Of a stretch of 64,000 bases of DNA, positions 10,501-18,315 are shown in pieces. The DNA lies in NCBI RefSeq assembly GCF_003390925.1, contig NZ_QUBS01000005.1:1-64000 (forward strand), read 5' to 3'. The position numbers were made by a program, and so were the translations under genes. The stretch is from Trinickia diaoshuihuensis (GTDB taxonomy: Bacteria > Pseudomonadota > Gammaproteobacteria > Burkholderiales > Burkholderiaceae). The number at the start of each line of letters is the position of its first letter. Positions within the stretch are counted from its first letter, which is position 1. The notes beneath the pieces are model-generated. The model ran no database searches. It saw only the letters and a program-made list of their open reading frames with translations, and had not been told where the DNA came from.

Positions 10501-10740
10501 TACCTCACGAAATTGCGGCCGGCCGAGCAATTCTGCGATCCGTTGCACATCCCGTGTATGCCGAGGAAAGATGGCCCCCTTGGGATAACGCTGGTAGATC
10601 GAATTGTCGGTGGAGAGCACCGCGCGCAGCGCTTGGCTGCGATCGATATCGCCCTCGAAGCCCGATGCCTGCAACGCCGCGAAAAAATCCGCGTACGGAC
10701 GGTCGATCGAATCGTCCGCGGGAAGACGGGAAATCGTCAT
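7585..10740 (-). CDS. FAD-binding / Fe-S oxidoreductase, YdiJ-like (D-2-hydroxyacid dehydrogenase)
   Basis: A 1051-residue three-part flavoprotein predicted to oxidise a D-2-hydroxy acid such as D-2-hydroxyglutarate or D-lactate, as for E. coli YdiJ. The PCMH-type FAD domain has APRGGGTGTNGQSL and ATIGGMINTDASGQGS (about residues 80-185). An FAD-linked oxidase C-terminal region follows, then a ferredoxin-like site with Cys spacing GCLACKSCAGQCPVKV, then a CCG-type heterodisulfide-reductase-like region with LLPHCTERTN and ASGCCGMSGTYGHE. The ATG at 10740 is preferred over upstream candidates because GGAG lies 9 bases before it. It is divergent from a LysR gene. Its last codons overlap the terminator of the convergent small secreted protein gene. 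Confidence 0.88.
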   Translation of the reverse strand: MTISRLPADDSIDRPYADFFAALQASGFEGDIDRSQALRAVLSTDNSIYQRYPKGAIFPRHTRDVQRIAELLGRPQFREVTVAPRGGGTGTNGQSLTDGIVVDLSRHMNRIVSIDAQARTVRVEAGVVKDQLNAALRPHGLFFAPELSTSNRATIGGMINTDASGQGSCTYGKTRDHVKSLDTVLIGGDCLSSGPVEARELASLCARRDTVGRVYRTAKDISETHADLIRERFPKLNRCLTGYDLAHLRDANGRFDLNSVVCGSEGTLGFVVEATLNVLPIPAHAALVNIRYASFMDALRDAQPLMAHRPLSIETVDSTVLALARRDIVWRDVAEYLPDVDTSGQDAGGINLVEFSADDAAEVRARVAAFVEHLESDRTVRRLAVTVADGEAAVNRVYGMRKRAVGLLGNVSGERRPQPFVEDTAVPPENLAPYIAEFRALLDGMGLRYGMFGHVDAGVLHVRPALDMRDPHQVGLIRPISDAVTALTMKYGGLLWGEHGKGVRSEYVPEYFGPLYPALQALKAAFDPANQLNPGKIATAADSGASLLRIDEVPMRGAGDRHIDERVWQQNADAVHCNGNGACYNFDPDDAMCPSWKATRERIHSPKGRASLMREWLRLQSDAGTDLTAEPTRAALPIRIFNSMRWHRARDDFSHQVYTAMAGCLACKSCAGQCPVKVNVPEFRSRFLERYYTRYARSPRDYLIGSLESSVPYIAAVPGAGQAYNALMRARPVKSALRRLVGIVDAPLLSALSWTAVAKHWNVEQATVERLSGLSDAQRARSVVFVPDAFTRFFETEVAAACVELAVRLGYRVFAAPYMPNGKPLHVQGFLGAFERAAKRNAARLGAIAKFDVPLVGLDPAMTLVYRQEYRKAVGVDSCPNVVLPQEWLNDVIRAEGITEPPRIAFRLLPHCTERTNAPAATALWANVFARAGISLTTVASGCCGMSGTYGHEARNLETSKTIFEQSWARHVDAWSSPNEPYDATDTAESPELLATGYSCRCQVSRMRGRRLRHPIEALLDVVRQDTRLSAGLQEKSGEPEGSPRTASPAF
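7609..7640 (+). terminator. Intrinsic terminator with UUCG tetraloop, inside the 3' end of the convergent gene
   Basis: GGGCGAGCC (7609-7617) and GGCTCGCCC (7622-7630) form a perfect 9-bp stem closed by TTCG, followed by GATTTTTCTT. This is a textbook Rho-independent terminator for the + strand gene ending at 7549. It lies inside the coding 3' end of the YdiJ-like gene on the other strand. Confidence 0.85.
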
Positions 10741-10861
10741 CGTTTTGCGCTCCGTACCGGGCAATGGATTACAGCGGTCATGTAGACTCTGCATGGGACA
10801 AACATACTCGATCGATTTTCCGCGCCCGTTCCCCCGGTCGCAAGCGGAAGTTCTTCGGGAT

Positions 10862-10880
10862 ATTCATGAGTTTTATGAAT
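10862..10880. promoter_or_regulatory. Inverted repeat over the LysR start codon
   Basis: ATTCAT and ATGAAT are separated by 7 bases, and the right arm covers the first two bases of the regulator's ATG at 10879. LysR proteins bind interrupted dyads of this size, so negative autoregulation is plausible. It could also affect the divergent YdiJ-like gene, whose start is 122 bases away. Confidence 0.4.
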
Positions 10881-11826
10881 GAACTACCGCAAGCTCACGC
10901 CGTCGATGTCGTTGCTGCTGGCCTTCGAGGCTTCGGCCCGCCATCAGAGTTTCACGCGCGCGGCCGAAGAGTTGTCGCTGACGCAAAGCGCCGTTAGCCG
11001 GCAGGTCCAAACGCTGGAGGCCATGCTCGGCGTGCCGTTGTTTTTGCGGGAAGGCAAACGGATCGTCCCCACCGACGCGGGCCGCGCCTATATGACCGAA
11101 TTGAGCGCCGCCTTGACGTCGATCCGCAACGCGACGTTGCAAGTGCTCTCTTCCGGCTCACGCGGCACGCACTTGCGTGTCGCCACGTTGCCCACCTTCG
11201 GCGCGAAGTGGCTGCTGCCGCGGTTGCATCGCCTCTATCGCGCCCACGCCGATTTGCAGATCGACCTGCATTCGAGGATCGAGGAAGTCGATTTTTCGAC
11301 GGAGCCGCTCGATGCGGCGATCGTGGTGGGGGACGGGCGTTGGCCCGATGTGGCGGCGCACCGGCTCTATGCGGAGCAATTGGTGCTGATCGGCAGCCCG
11401 GGCGCGTTCGCGGCGAAAAGCAAACCCCGGCGCGGCACGCGTTCGCGCACGCAAGCGCGCGGCGATACGCTTCGCCCTACGCTCGGCATGCTCGAAGGTT
11501 TGACGCTGCTGCGCGTGAGCAGCTTCCCCGACGCTTGGCGCGAATGGTGCGCGCATTTCGGCTTGGCGCCTCACGCGTTACGGCTCGGCCCTAGCTTCGA
11601 ATTGACGTCGCATTTGATTCAAGCCGTCATGGCCGGGATCGGTGTGGGGCTCGTTCCGCGCATGCTCGTCGAAGACGAATTGAACGACGGCCGGCTATGC
11701 AGCCCGTTCGCCCCGGTACCTAGTTCGCGCTCCTACTACTTCGTCTACCCCGAACGCATCCGGCATGACGCCGCGCTCACGGCTTTTCGTGAGTGGCTTC
11801 TACAAGAACTGGCCGCATCGCAATGA
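10879..11826 (+). CDS. LysR-family regulator, GcvA-like
   Basis: A 315-residue transcription factor with an N-terminal winged helix (FEASARHQSFTRAAEELSL, then TQSAVSRQVQTLE as recognition region, about residues 15-50) and a LysR substrate-binding domain. The N-terminus resembles the GcvA subgroup. A basic insertion, KSKPRRGTRSRTQARGD (about residues 180-196), lies in the effector domain between two beta strands and looks unusual for the family. The gene is divergent from the YdiJ-like dehydrogenase, which is therefore the likely target, with a 2-hydroxy acid as a possible effector (inference). Confidence 0.85.
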   Translation: MNYRKLTPSMSLLLAFEASARHQSFTRAAEELSLTQSAVSRQVQTLEAMLGVPLFLREGKRIVPTDAGRAYMTELSAALTSIRNATLQVLSSGSRGTHLRVATLPTFGAKWLLPRLHRLYRAHADLQIDLHSRIEEVDFSTEPLDAAIVVGDGRWPDVAAHRLYAEQLVLIGSPGAFAAKSKPRRGTRSRTQARGDTLRPTLGMLEGLTLLRVSSFPDAWREWCAHFGLAPHALRLGPSFELTSHLIQAVMAGIGVGLVPRMLVEDELNDGRLCSPFAPVPSSRSYYFVYPERIRHDAALTAFREWLLQELAASQ

Positions 11827-11830
11827 CGGG

Positions 11831-12451
11831 CTAGGCGGGTAAGAGGCCCGCCTTTCGATACCCTTTGATGAGCCCATCATAGAGCGCGATATCCGCGCGG
11901 CTCCTGGCGATGAGCTGCGCGCCGGCAATCGCGGCGAAGATCGCGCGTGCTCGTTGTTCGCACTCTCGGGCATCCCCTGTCCCCGCGGCGGACAATACCT
12001 TGGCAAGCCAAGCGATGTTGACGTCGGCGAACGTCAGCACTTCCTTCTTCACGACTTCGGGCAGATCGTCGATCTCCGCAGCCATGAAGCTGCATAGGCA
12101 AATCCGGTTTCCCGACGCCAACGCGCGGCGGAAAGTCTCCGGGTAATGACGCAAGCAGTTCAACGGATCTTTCGACTTCAGCAGCATCTCGTCGAGCGCC
12201 GTCTGCGTGTTTTCCCAATAACGCCGCGCCACCGCCGCCCCAAGGTCGGCCTTGCTTTCGAAATGATGGTAGATGCTGGCGGCCTTGATGCCGACTTCCT
12301 CCGCCAGAGCGCGGAAATTCAAGCCGCCATAGCCGTGTGCTTGAGCGATCCGGGTGGCGGCTTCCAAGATGCGCTCCCTCGAGTTCGTGCTCGCGTCTTT
12401 CGTCACTGCTCGCGCCTCCGCGGTGTGGACCTGGGTATTGACAGGCGACAT
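11831..12451 (-). CDS. TetR-family repressor, divergent from GST
   Basis: A 206-residue regulator with a TetR N-terminal helix-turn-helix: RERILEAATRIAQAHGYGG, then LAEEVGIKAASIYHHFESKA (about residues 43-62). The C-terminal ligand domain contains two close Cys residues in NRICLCSFMAAE. It is transcribed away from a glutathione S-transferase gene, and a 16-bp dyad lies 19 bases upstream of its start. Its 5' coding end overlaps the -35 region of the GST promoter, so binding at the dyad should repress both directions. A NemR/AcuR-like role in electrophile sensing is a reasonable guess, given the GST target and the Cys residues. Confidence 0.85.
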   Translation of the reverse strand: MSPVNTQVHTAEARAVTKDASTNSRERILEAATRIAQAHGYGGLNFRALAEEVGIKAASIYHHFESKADLGAAVARRYWENTQTALDEMLLKSKDPLNCLRHYPETFRRALASGNRICLCSFMAAEIDDLPEVVKKEVLTFADVNIAWLAKVLSAAGTGDARECEQRARAIFAAIAGAQLIARSRADIALYDGLIKGYRKAGLLPA

Positions 12452-12466
12452 TGTACCTTTTATGTT
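12438..12466 (+). promoter_or_regulatory. Sigma-70-like promoter of the GST gene
   Basis: TTGACA at 12438-12443 and TATGTT at 12461-12466 are separated by 17 bases, a close match to the consensus. Transcription would begin a few bases into the TetR dyad, about 100 bases before the GST start codon. Confidence 0.6.
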
Positions 12467-12469
12467 TAC

Positions 12470-12485
12470 CCTAACGAACGTTAGG
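12470..12485. promoter_or_regulatory. TetR operator dyad
   Basis: CCTAACG-AA-CGTTAGG is a perfect 7-bp-arm inverted repeat just downstream of the -10 box of the GST promoter. Position and size suit a TetR dimer that blocks transcription initiation. Confidence 0.65.
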
Positions 12486-12573
12486 TAGACTGACAGTTCG
12501 AAAGCGGGACCGCCGCCTGATGCGTCGGCTGACTACGCTCGCCCTTCCATTCAATTCACCTGGAGTACCGACG

Positions 12574-13233
12574 ATGAAGATTTACGATTTCCCGAAAGGC
12601 CCTTATCCGACGCGGGTGCGCATCGCCCTCGCCGAAAAGAACTTGCTGTCGCATGTCGAGTTCGTGATGGTCGATCTGTATAAGGGCGAGCATAAGCGGC
12701 CCGAATTCATTGCCGCGAAGAACTACTCGGGTACGTTGCCGGTATTGGAATTGGACGACGGGACCTGCATCGGCGAATGCACGGCGATCACCGAGTACCT
12801 CGACGCGCTCGACGGGGCACCGAAGCTCACGGGCACCACACCGCGCGAGAAAGGCGTCATTCACATGATGAACAAGCGCGCGGAGATCGAGCTACTGGAC
12901 GCGGTCAGTGTCTATTTCCATCACGGCACGCCCGGTTTGGGGCCGGACGTCGAGGTCTACCAGAACCCCGAATGGGGCTTCCGTCAACGCGATAAGGCGG
13001 TGAGAGGGATGCACTACTTCGATTCGGTTCTGCGTCGGCAGCCGTACGTCGCGGGCGAGTCGTTTTCGATGGCCGACATCGCCGTGATCGGCGGGCTGCT
13101 TTTTGCATCCCTCGTCGAATTGCCGGTGCCGCGCGAGTGCGAGGCGTTACGGGGTTGGTATGCGGAGATGCTCCAACGCGAGAGTGTGCGGGATCAGCCT
13201 GCGTTTTCCCGATCGGTTCACGTTCAACACTGA
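12574..13233 (+). CDS. Glutathione S-transferase family protein
   Basis: A 219-residue cytosolic GST. The N-terminal thioredoxin-like domain starts MKIYDFPKGPYPTRVRIALA and carries the glutathione-binding cis-Pro region SGTLPVLELDDG and ECTAITEYLD (about residues 50-73). The all-helical C-terminal domain contains FSMADIAVIGGLLFA, the N-capping box of the family. The ATG at 12574 has TGGAG 8 bases upstream. It is controlled by a clear promoter overlapped by a TetR dyad, suggesting induction by a toxic electrophile. The subclass and substrate are not determinable from sequence alone. Confidence 0.87.
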   Translation: MKIYDFPKGPYPTRVRIALAEKNLLSHVEFVMVDLYKGEHKRPEFIAAKNYSGTLPVLELDDGTCIGECTAITEYLDALDGAPKLTGTTPREKGVIHMMNKRAEIELLDAVSVYFHHGTPGLGPDVEVYQNPEWGFRQRDKAVRGMHYFDSVLRRQPYVAGESFSMADIAVIGGLLFASLVELPVPRECEALRGWYAEMLQRESVRDQPAFSRSVHVQH

Positions 13234-13266
13234 GAGCGCCCCGGCTCCGGGCGTCCTTCACACTCT

Positions 13267-14220
13267 TCACAGCGGCGCGCCCCAAGCCTCGGTCACATTG
13301 CCGCCGAGGCGCCACTCCTTGAGCGGCCGGCGCGCAGCGATCAGCGCCGGTAATCGAGCGTCCTTGAAGCGCGCGTAATACGGCTCCATCCAGCACAACT
13401 CGTCTTCGAAGGTCCAGGGAAACAGCTTCTGTTCGATCGGCGTGATTTTCCTGAAGCTTGCCGGATCTTCCACGGCGTCGATCACGAGATCGGCCAGCCG
13501 CCCGATCGCGCCGCCGTTTTCTCGATAGAGATCGATATGGCGCCGCTGAACCAGTTCGGCGGCAAATACAAGCGGAATGAGCGCGAACGTATGGTAGTGC
13601 AGCGCCCGATCGCCGCGCTTCACTTCGCGTGCCAGCGCGCCATCGGCGCCGATATCGCGTATCCCTTCGCGAATCCGGATCAAGCCCGAATCGATAAGCG
13701 ACGCGTTCTCCGTTACGGTGCCGATCGCGATCAAGTCCAGCCCCGCCCAGTAAACCAAATTGTTGTGCAGGTGATTGATTGCTTCGGCATCGCGCGTGGT
13801 GATCGCGATTCGCTCGAGCCAAGGATCGATTGCATCGAATCGTGCCCGATTCGCGTCACGGAATTGGCGCGGCATGCGAAGGATGACCATCGCGAAGTCC
13901 GTTCCTGCCCACGAGCGTTCGTAGTAGCCTTGGTACCCCGAGATGCGTCCCATCAACGCGTCGGCTTTCGCCCAGCTTTCCAATAAGCTCAGCGCGCACG
14001 ACCAATCGGCTTTGTCGGCGGCGGTATTGAGTCGCGCGATAAAGTCGCGCATGGGTTTGACGTCGCGCGCGTATCCGGCGGCGTCGTCATAAAAGCCGGG
14101 GGGATCGATGGTTGTAACGGGGGCGGGAATCTCACAAGCACGGGCCGCGCGCAGCGCGCCTAAAGCCGCCGCTGCGATCAGCAAAATCGCGAACGGCCTT
14201 CGAACGGAGATACGGGGCAT
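13267..14220 (-). CDS. PL5 alginate-lyase-family protein lacking catalytic His and Tyr
   Basis: A 317-residue exported protein (signal peptide about residues 1-28) with the alpha/alpha-toroid alginate lyase fold. The PL5 motif NNHxYW appears as NNLVYW (residues 153-158), so the catalytic His is Leu155. The second motif, R-A-L-x-Y-H-N-Y in AlgL, is RALHYHTF (205-212): the Arg is kept but the catalytic Tyr is Phe212. PL5 enzymes (AlgL, Sphingomonas A1-III) use this His and Tyr for beta-elimination, so standard alginate lyase activity is doubtful. It could bind a uronate polymer or act on another substrate with a different mechanism. No alginate synthesis genes lie nearby. Confidence 0.75.
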   Translation of the reverse strand: MPRISVRRPFAILLIAAAALGALRAARACEIPAPVTTIDPPGFYDDAAGYARDVKPMRDFIARLNTAADKADWSCALSLLESWAKADALMGRISGYQGYYERSWAGTDFAMVILRMPRQFRDANRARFDAIDPWLERIAITTRDAEAINHLHNNLVYWAGLDLIAIGTVTENASLIDSGLIRIREGIRDIGADGALAREVKRGDRALHYHTFALIPLVFAAELVQRRHIDLYRENGGAIGRLADLVIDAVEDPASFRKITPIEQKLFPWTFEDELCWMEPYYARFKDARLPALIAARRPLKEWRLGGNVTEAWGAPL

Positions 14221-14362
14221 GCGTGCCTCGGCGGTGACGATTGGAAATGGGCAATGCGCGGCAACGAAGTTGCGCGCGCAACATTGTACGGTGCGATGCG
14301 AGTACGTGTTCGCCCGTTTCCGTAGGCGTGAAGCCGCCTAACGCCCCATTCGGCCGCTTGGC

Positions 14363-14399
14363 TCAAAAAATGGCGGGCCGCATCGAAAGCGCACCCGCC
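14363..14399 (-). terminator. Intrinsic terminator after the choline-sulfate operon
   Basis: On the minus strand, GGCGGG and CCCGCC arms (14394-14399 and 14372-14377) with an inner CGC/GCG extension are followed by ATTTTTTG. It lies 25 bases beyond the porin stop and is oriented to end porin transcription. Confidence 0.65.
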
Positions 14400-14423
14400 C
14401 AAGTACGACGAGGAGATAACCGG

Positions 14424-15566
14424 TCAAAACGAATGCCGCATGCCAACGCGAACATCGGCCTGCGTCGAGGTACTCGAAGGCGCAAAGCTATAGCCGATGA
14501 CGGCATCTACGCCGCTGGACGCTTTCAAATAATCCCCGGAGATATAGACATCGGTGCGCTTCGACAACAGATAGTGCAGCCCCGCCGAAACTTGATTCCA
14601 ATGGTGTCCTTCGAAGTGCGTGTACTGATAGCCGCCGTCGAAGACGAGCGCCGGGGTCACGCTCCAAGATGCCCCGCCTTCGCCGACTTGCATGTGCGAC
14701 GACTGTCCGAACCCCTTGATCGTCGTATAGGAGTAATTGCCCATCAGCGTGACGGGCCCAAGCGCGTAGCTCGCACCCACACCGAATGTGCCTTGCTTGT
14801 CTACCGGAAATGCTGCGCTCGAATAGAGGTCGGTCACCGCCCCGGTGGCGGGATCGACGCTAACGGTAGCTTGCCCAAGAAAGGTGTGCGCGCCGATCAT
14901 CGCGTAGGGATCGAACGCATAGATTCCGCTCGGATTGTTCAATTGGGTGTAGGCCGTGCCCACCGTAAAGTTGCCGTGCGCGTAATGCCCGCCGACGCTA
15001 TACGCGCTGCCTTGGTGGAAATTGCCCGCGACGTTGCCGAACGACCACATGGCGCCGAACTTGAAGCCGTCGATCTCGTTCGAGAGGAATTTCACCGAGT
15101 TGGGCAGGCGATCGCCGTTGAACCGATCGAAGTCGCCTTGATGAATCGCATAGCCGCTCGCCCAGGCGGAGACGTTGTATAAGAACACCATCTCGTCCGT
15201 CATATCCAACTGATTGCCGAACGACACCGTTCCCCATCGGTTCGATAGACCGACATACGCCTGCCGCCCGAACTCCGAACCACCGAATGCGAGGCGGCCC
15301 GTGCCCAACTTGAATCCGCTTTCGAGCGCGAATACAGCCGATAAACCGTTGCCGAGATCCTCCGTGCCTCTGATACCCCAGCGGTTGCCGTACGAAATGC
15401 CGTCGTCGAAGCGAACGGTGTGCGATCCACCGGTGTTGCTGACGTACGTCACGCCAGCATCGAGGATGCCGTATAGCGTCACACTGCTTTGCGCGTGACC
15501 GACAGCGGGCAAACCGGCGAGCGCCAGCGCCACGCCCGACCGAATCGGGGTGCGGAATACTTTCAT
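14424..15566 (-). CDS. Outer-membrane porin (Gram-negative Porin_4 type)
   Basis: A 380-residue trimeric porin typical of Burkholderia. The signal peptide ends at VGHAQ, and the mature chain starts SSVTLYGILDAGVTYVSN, the hallmark first strand of this family. The usual ATEDLG-like segment is present as WGIRGTEDLGNGLSAVFALE, and the chain ends in a C-terminal Phe (GMRHSF), needed for outer-membrane insertion. It is 62 bases after the choline-type binding protein gene and in the same direction as betC, so it probably lets choline-O-sulfate or choline cross the outer membrane. A terminator follows. Confidence 0.9.
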   Translation of the reverse strand: MKVFRTPIRSGVALALAGLPAVGHAQSSVTLYGILDAGVTYVSNTGGSHTVRFDDGISYGNRWGIRGTEDLGNGLSAVFALESGFKLGTGRLAFGGSEFGRQAYVGLSNRWGTVSFGNQLDMTDEMVFLYNVSAWASGYAIHQGDFDRFNGDRLPNSVKFLSNEIDGFKFGAMWSFGNVAGNFHQGSAYSVGGHYAHGNFTVGTAYTQLNNPSGIYAFDPYAMIGAHTFLGQATVSVDPATGAVTDLYSSAAFPVDKQGTFGVGASYALGPVTLMGNYSYTTIKGFGQSSHMQVGEGGASWSVTPALVFDGGYQYTHFEGHHWNQVSAGLHYLLSKRTDVYISGDYLKASSGVDAVIGYSFAPSSTSTQADVRVGMRHSF

Positions 15567-15628
15567 GATGGTGGTCTCTGAGGGACTGCGGTGGGTATGA
15601 GCTAGGTTTATCGCTCTGTCGGTCGAAA

Positions 15629-16597
15629 TCAGTTGCCAGCAAGCGCACTATTGACTGCTTGCAAGCCGTTCGCCCCGTCGGCGGTCGTCACGCCTTCAAG
15701 CCATGGCTCGAGCAATTTCGGATGTGCCTGCAGCGCGCGGCGCGCGGCCGCATTGACGCTCATTTTTTTCTGCAGGACGTCGGCGATGATCTGGTTTTCG
15801 AGCCCGACGTCGAACGTCATCTGCTTGAACAAGCGCCCGAGGTTCGCGCATTCGTTTGCGAAGCCCGTTCGGGTCACCGTATTGACCGTCGCCCCGCCGT
15901 AATTTGGGCCGAAGTAGGCATCGCCACCCGACAAATAAGTCAAATGAAACTCGGTATTCATCAGATGCGGCTCCCAAGCGAGAAAGACGATCCACCGCTT
16001 CTCTCGCACGGCACGCGCCACTTGCGTCAGCATTCCCGTCTCGCTGGAGGCGACCAGTTTCCAATCGCCGAGCCCGAAGGCCTTCTCTCCGATCATCTTC
16101 GAGATATTCTGATTGGCCGGCGCGCCGGGCTCGATGCCGTAGATCTTGTCGTCGAATTTGTCGCCGTATTTGGACAAGTCGGCAAACGAATGGACGCCCG
16201 CCGCCGCGACGTAATCGGGTACGGCCAGTGTGAACTTGGCGTTCGTCAAATTGGCATGCAACACGTCGATCGCATGACTTTCGACGAACGGCTTCACGAG
16301 TGGCCCCTGGGCCGGCATCCAGTTGCCGAGGAATACGTCGATCTGTCCTTTCTTCAAGCCTTCGTAAGTGATCGGCACCGATAGGTTCGCGATGCTTTGG
16401 CGGTAGCCGAGCGCCCTGAGCACCCATCCCGCGATCGCATTCGTGGCGTCGATATCGGTCCACCCGGGATCGGCCATCCGAACTTGCGTGCAACTGGGCG
16501 GATCGGCGGCCTGCGCGGCAGTCCACGGCAAGACGGCTGCCGCGGCGAAGACGGCGGCGATCAATCGCTTAGCCGTGTGGTGCTTGCTACGTTTCAT
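15629..16597 (-). CDS. Choline/betaine-type ABC substrate-binding protein (ChoX/ProX family)
   Basis: A 322-residue periplasmic protein with a signal peptide (to about residue 30, TAAQAAD). It matches the glycine-betaine/choline binding fold: MADPGWTDIDATNAI, ITYEGLKKGQIDVFLGNWMP, where the Trp helps form the aromatic cage for quaternary ammonium, and GIEPGAPANQNISKMI. It lies 72 bases downstream of betC, so its ligand is probably choline, choline-O-sulfate or betaine. No permease or ATPase gene is adjacent, so it must work with a distant ABC transporter. The symbol choX is not assigned because ligand specificity cannot be read reliably. Confidence 0.85.
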   Translation of the reverse strand: MKRSKHHTAKRLIAAVFAAAAVLPWTAAQAADPPSCTQVRMADPGWTDIDATNAIAGWVLRALGYRQSIANLSVPITYEGLKKGQIDVFLGNWMPAQGPLVKPFVESHAIDVLHANLTNAKFTLAVPDYVAAAGVHSFADLSKYGDKFDDKIYGIEPGAPANQNISKMIGEKAFGLGDWKLVASSETGMLTQVARAVREKRWIVFLAWEPHLMNTEFHLTYLSGGDAYFGPNYGGATVNTVTRTGFANECANLGRLFKQMTFDVGLENQIIADVLQKKMSVNAAARRALQAHPKLLEPWLEGVTTADGANGLQAVNSALAGN

Positions 16598-16669
16598 TGC
16601 CCGCTCCTCTGTGGTTGATCTGGCTGTGCTTCGACTTCGATCCGTCAGCGTGACGCCCTACCGGCCCGG

Positions 16670-18211
16670 TCACTCATGCGCGACCCGTGGGAATCGCGCC
16701 ATCGCCTCGAGCGTATCGAGGTCGATATGGTTGCGCATGTAACGCTGGCTCGCATCGCTGAACGGCTGCCAATCCCACGCCTGGATGCGGCCTTGCGTGG
16801 TCGCCGCGTAGTGGAACCGGCGGCGCCGCTGGCTCGCGAGCACGTCTCGATGCAACGCCTCAAGATCCCAGCGATGCCGTACCTCCGCCAAAAAGCCCTC
16901 GACCGTCCGCGCGTAGGCGGGATCGTTTGCGAGGTTGGTCAGCTCGCCCGGATCGGCTTGCAAATCGAACAGTTGATCGGGGTCGGCTGGCGTATGAATG
17001 AATTTGTAAGGGCCGCGCCGAATCATCACGATCGGTGCGAGCGCGCCCTCGGCCAAATATTCGCCGAAGGCTTCGTCATGTCCCGCGTCGCCTTGCAAGT
17101 GCGGCACGAGGCTGCGTCCATCGATCGGATCGGGCCATGCCATGTCCCGCGTGCCCGTCGCCAGTTCGACGAGCGTCGGCAGCAAATCGATCGTGGAGAC
17201 GCTGACGCTCACGCGGCGCGCACCGTACGCTTTCGGCACGTGGACGATCAACGGCACGCGAGCCGCGTTTTCGAAGAACGTCATCTTGTACCAGAGCCCG
17301 CGCTCGCCCAGCATGTCGCCGTGATCCGAGGTGACGATCACGATCGTATCCTCGCCCAATCCCGTTGCGTCGAGCGTATCGAGGATCGCGCCGAACTGCG
17401 CGTCGACATAGGACAGCGCTCCGTAATACGCACGGCGCGCGTTGCGGATGTGCTGCTCGGTCGGCGGCGTGCGATCGTTCTCGCATACGTGGCGCAACCG
17501 CCGCGAATGCGGATCGCTCTCGCCGAGCGTAAGCGTCGTGCGCGGCATATCGATTTCGTCGTCGCGGTAGAGATTCCAATAGGCCGCGGGAATCGCATAC
17601 GGATCATGCGGATGGGTCAGCGAAGCGACGACGCAAAAAGGCCGCGCATCGCTGCCGGCCTGTCGCTCGCGCGCGATGTCGTACAGCTTTTGGCGGACGG
17701 TGAACGTGACCTCGTCGTCGAAATCGAGTTGATTGGTCCGCACGCAAGGGCCCGCTTCCAATACCGAACTCATGTTGTGATACCAGCTCGGCCGCACGTC
17801 GGGCCGCTCCCAGTCGGGCACCCAGCCGAAATCGGCGGGATAGATATCGGTCGTCAATCGCTCCTCGAAGCCGTGTAATTGGTCCGGCCCGCAAAAATGC
17901 ATCTTGCCCGACAGGACGGTGCGGTATCCCGCTGCCCTCAAGTAGTGCGCGAAAGTGAGCGTTTGCGCAGCCAATTCCGCGGCGTTATCGTAAGCACCGA
18001 TCCTCGACGGAAGCTTGCCGGCCATGAGGGCGAAGCGCGACGGCGCGCACAGCGGGCTCGCGCAGTAGGCGGAATCGAACACCACACCTTGCCGCGCCAA
18101 TGCGTCGATGCGCGGCGTCTTCGACACCGTGTTGCCGTGGATTCGGAGCGACGACGGCGTCATTTGGTCGGCCATCAAGAGGAGGATATTTTTTCCGGTA
18201 TTGGGCTTCAT
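16670..18211 (-). CDS. betC: Choline-sulfatase
   Basis: Hydrolyses choline-O-sulfate to choline and sulfate, supplying carbon, nitrogen, sulfur and betaine precursor. The product has 513 residues, matching the family length. The sulfatase motif C-x-P-S-R is present as SPLCAPSRF with Cys55, which would be converted to formylglycine. Metal-binding elements LLLMADQM and VTSDHGDMLGERGLWYK are visible, and the C-terminal choline-sulfatase extension ends with SQRYMRNHIDLDTLEAMARF. The ATG at 18211 gives the usual MKPN-N-I-L-L start; an upstream TTG at 18268 is less likely. It heads an operon with the binding protein and porin and is divergent from a LysR gene. Confidence 0.93.
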   Translation of the reverse strand: MKPNTGKNILLLMADQMTPSSLRIHGNTVSKTPRIDALARQGVVFDSAYCASPLCAPSRFALMAGKLPSRIGAYDNAAELAAQTLTFAHYLRAAGYRTVLSGKMHFCGPDQLHGFEERLTTDIYPADFGWVPDWERPDVRPSWYHNMSSVLEAGPCVRTNQLDFDDEVTFTVRQKLYDIARERQAGSDARPFCVVASLTHPHDPYAIPAAYWNLYRDDEIDMPRTTLTLGESDPHSRRLRHVCENDRTPPTEQHIRNARRAYYGALSYVDAQFGAILDTLDATGLGEDTIVIVTSDHGDMLGERGLWYKMTFFENAARVPLIVHVPKAYGARRVSVSVSTIDLLPTLVELATGTRDMAWPDPIDGRSLVPHLQGDAGHDEAFGEYLAEGALAPIVMIRRGPYKFIHTPADPDQLFDLQADPGELTNLANDPAYARTVEGFLAEVRHRWDLEALHRDVLASQRRRRFHYAATTQGRIQAWDWQPFSDASQRYMRNHIDLDTLEAMARFPRVAHE

Positions 18212-18315
18212 GAAGTCGATGATTACAATGCGTTGAATGGCTGATGACGCCAATATGTCGACCCACAATTCGCGTGTGAAGACGGCCGCTGTTTATGGCC
18301 CTATAAGGCATGCTT

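Noticed and set aside
15659-16384. Plus-strand open frame opposite the choline-type binding protein
   Set aside because: Antisense to a clear periplasmic binding protein and without homology of its own.
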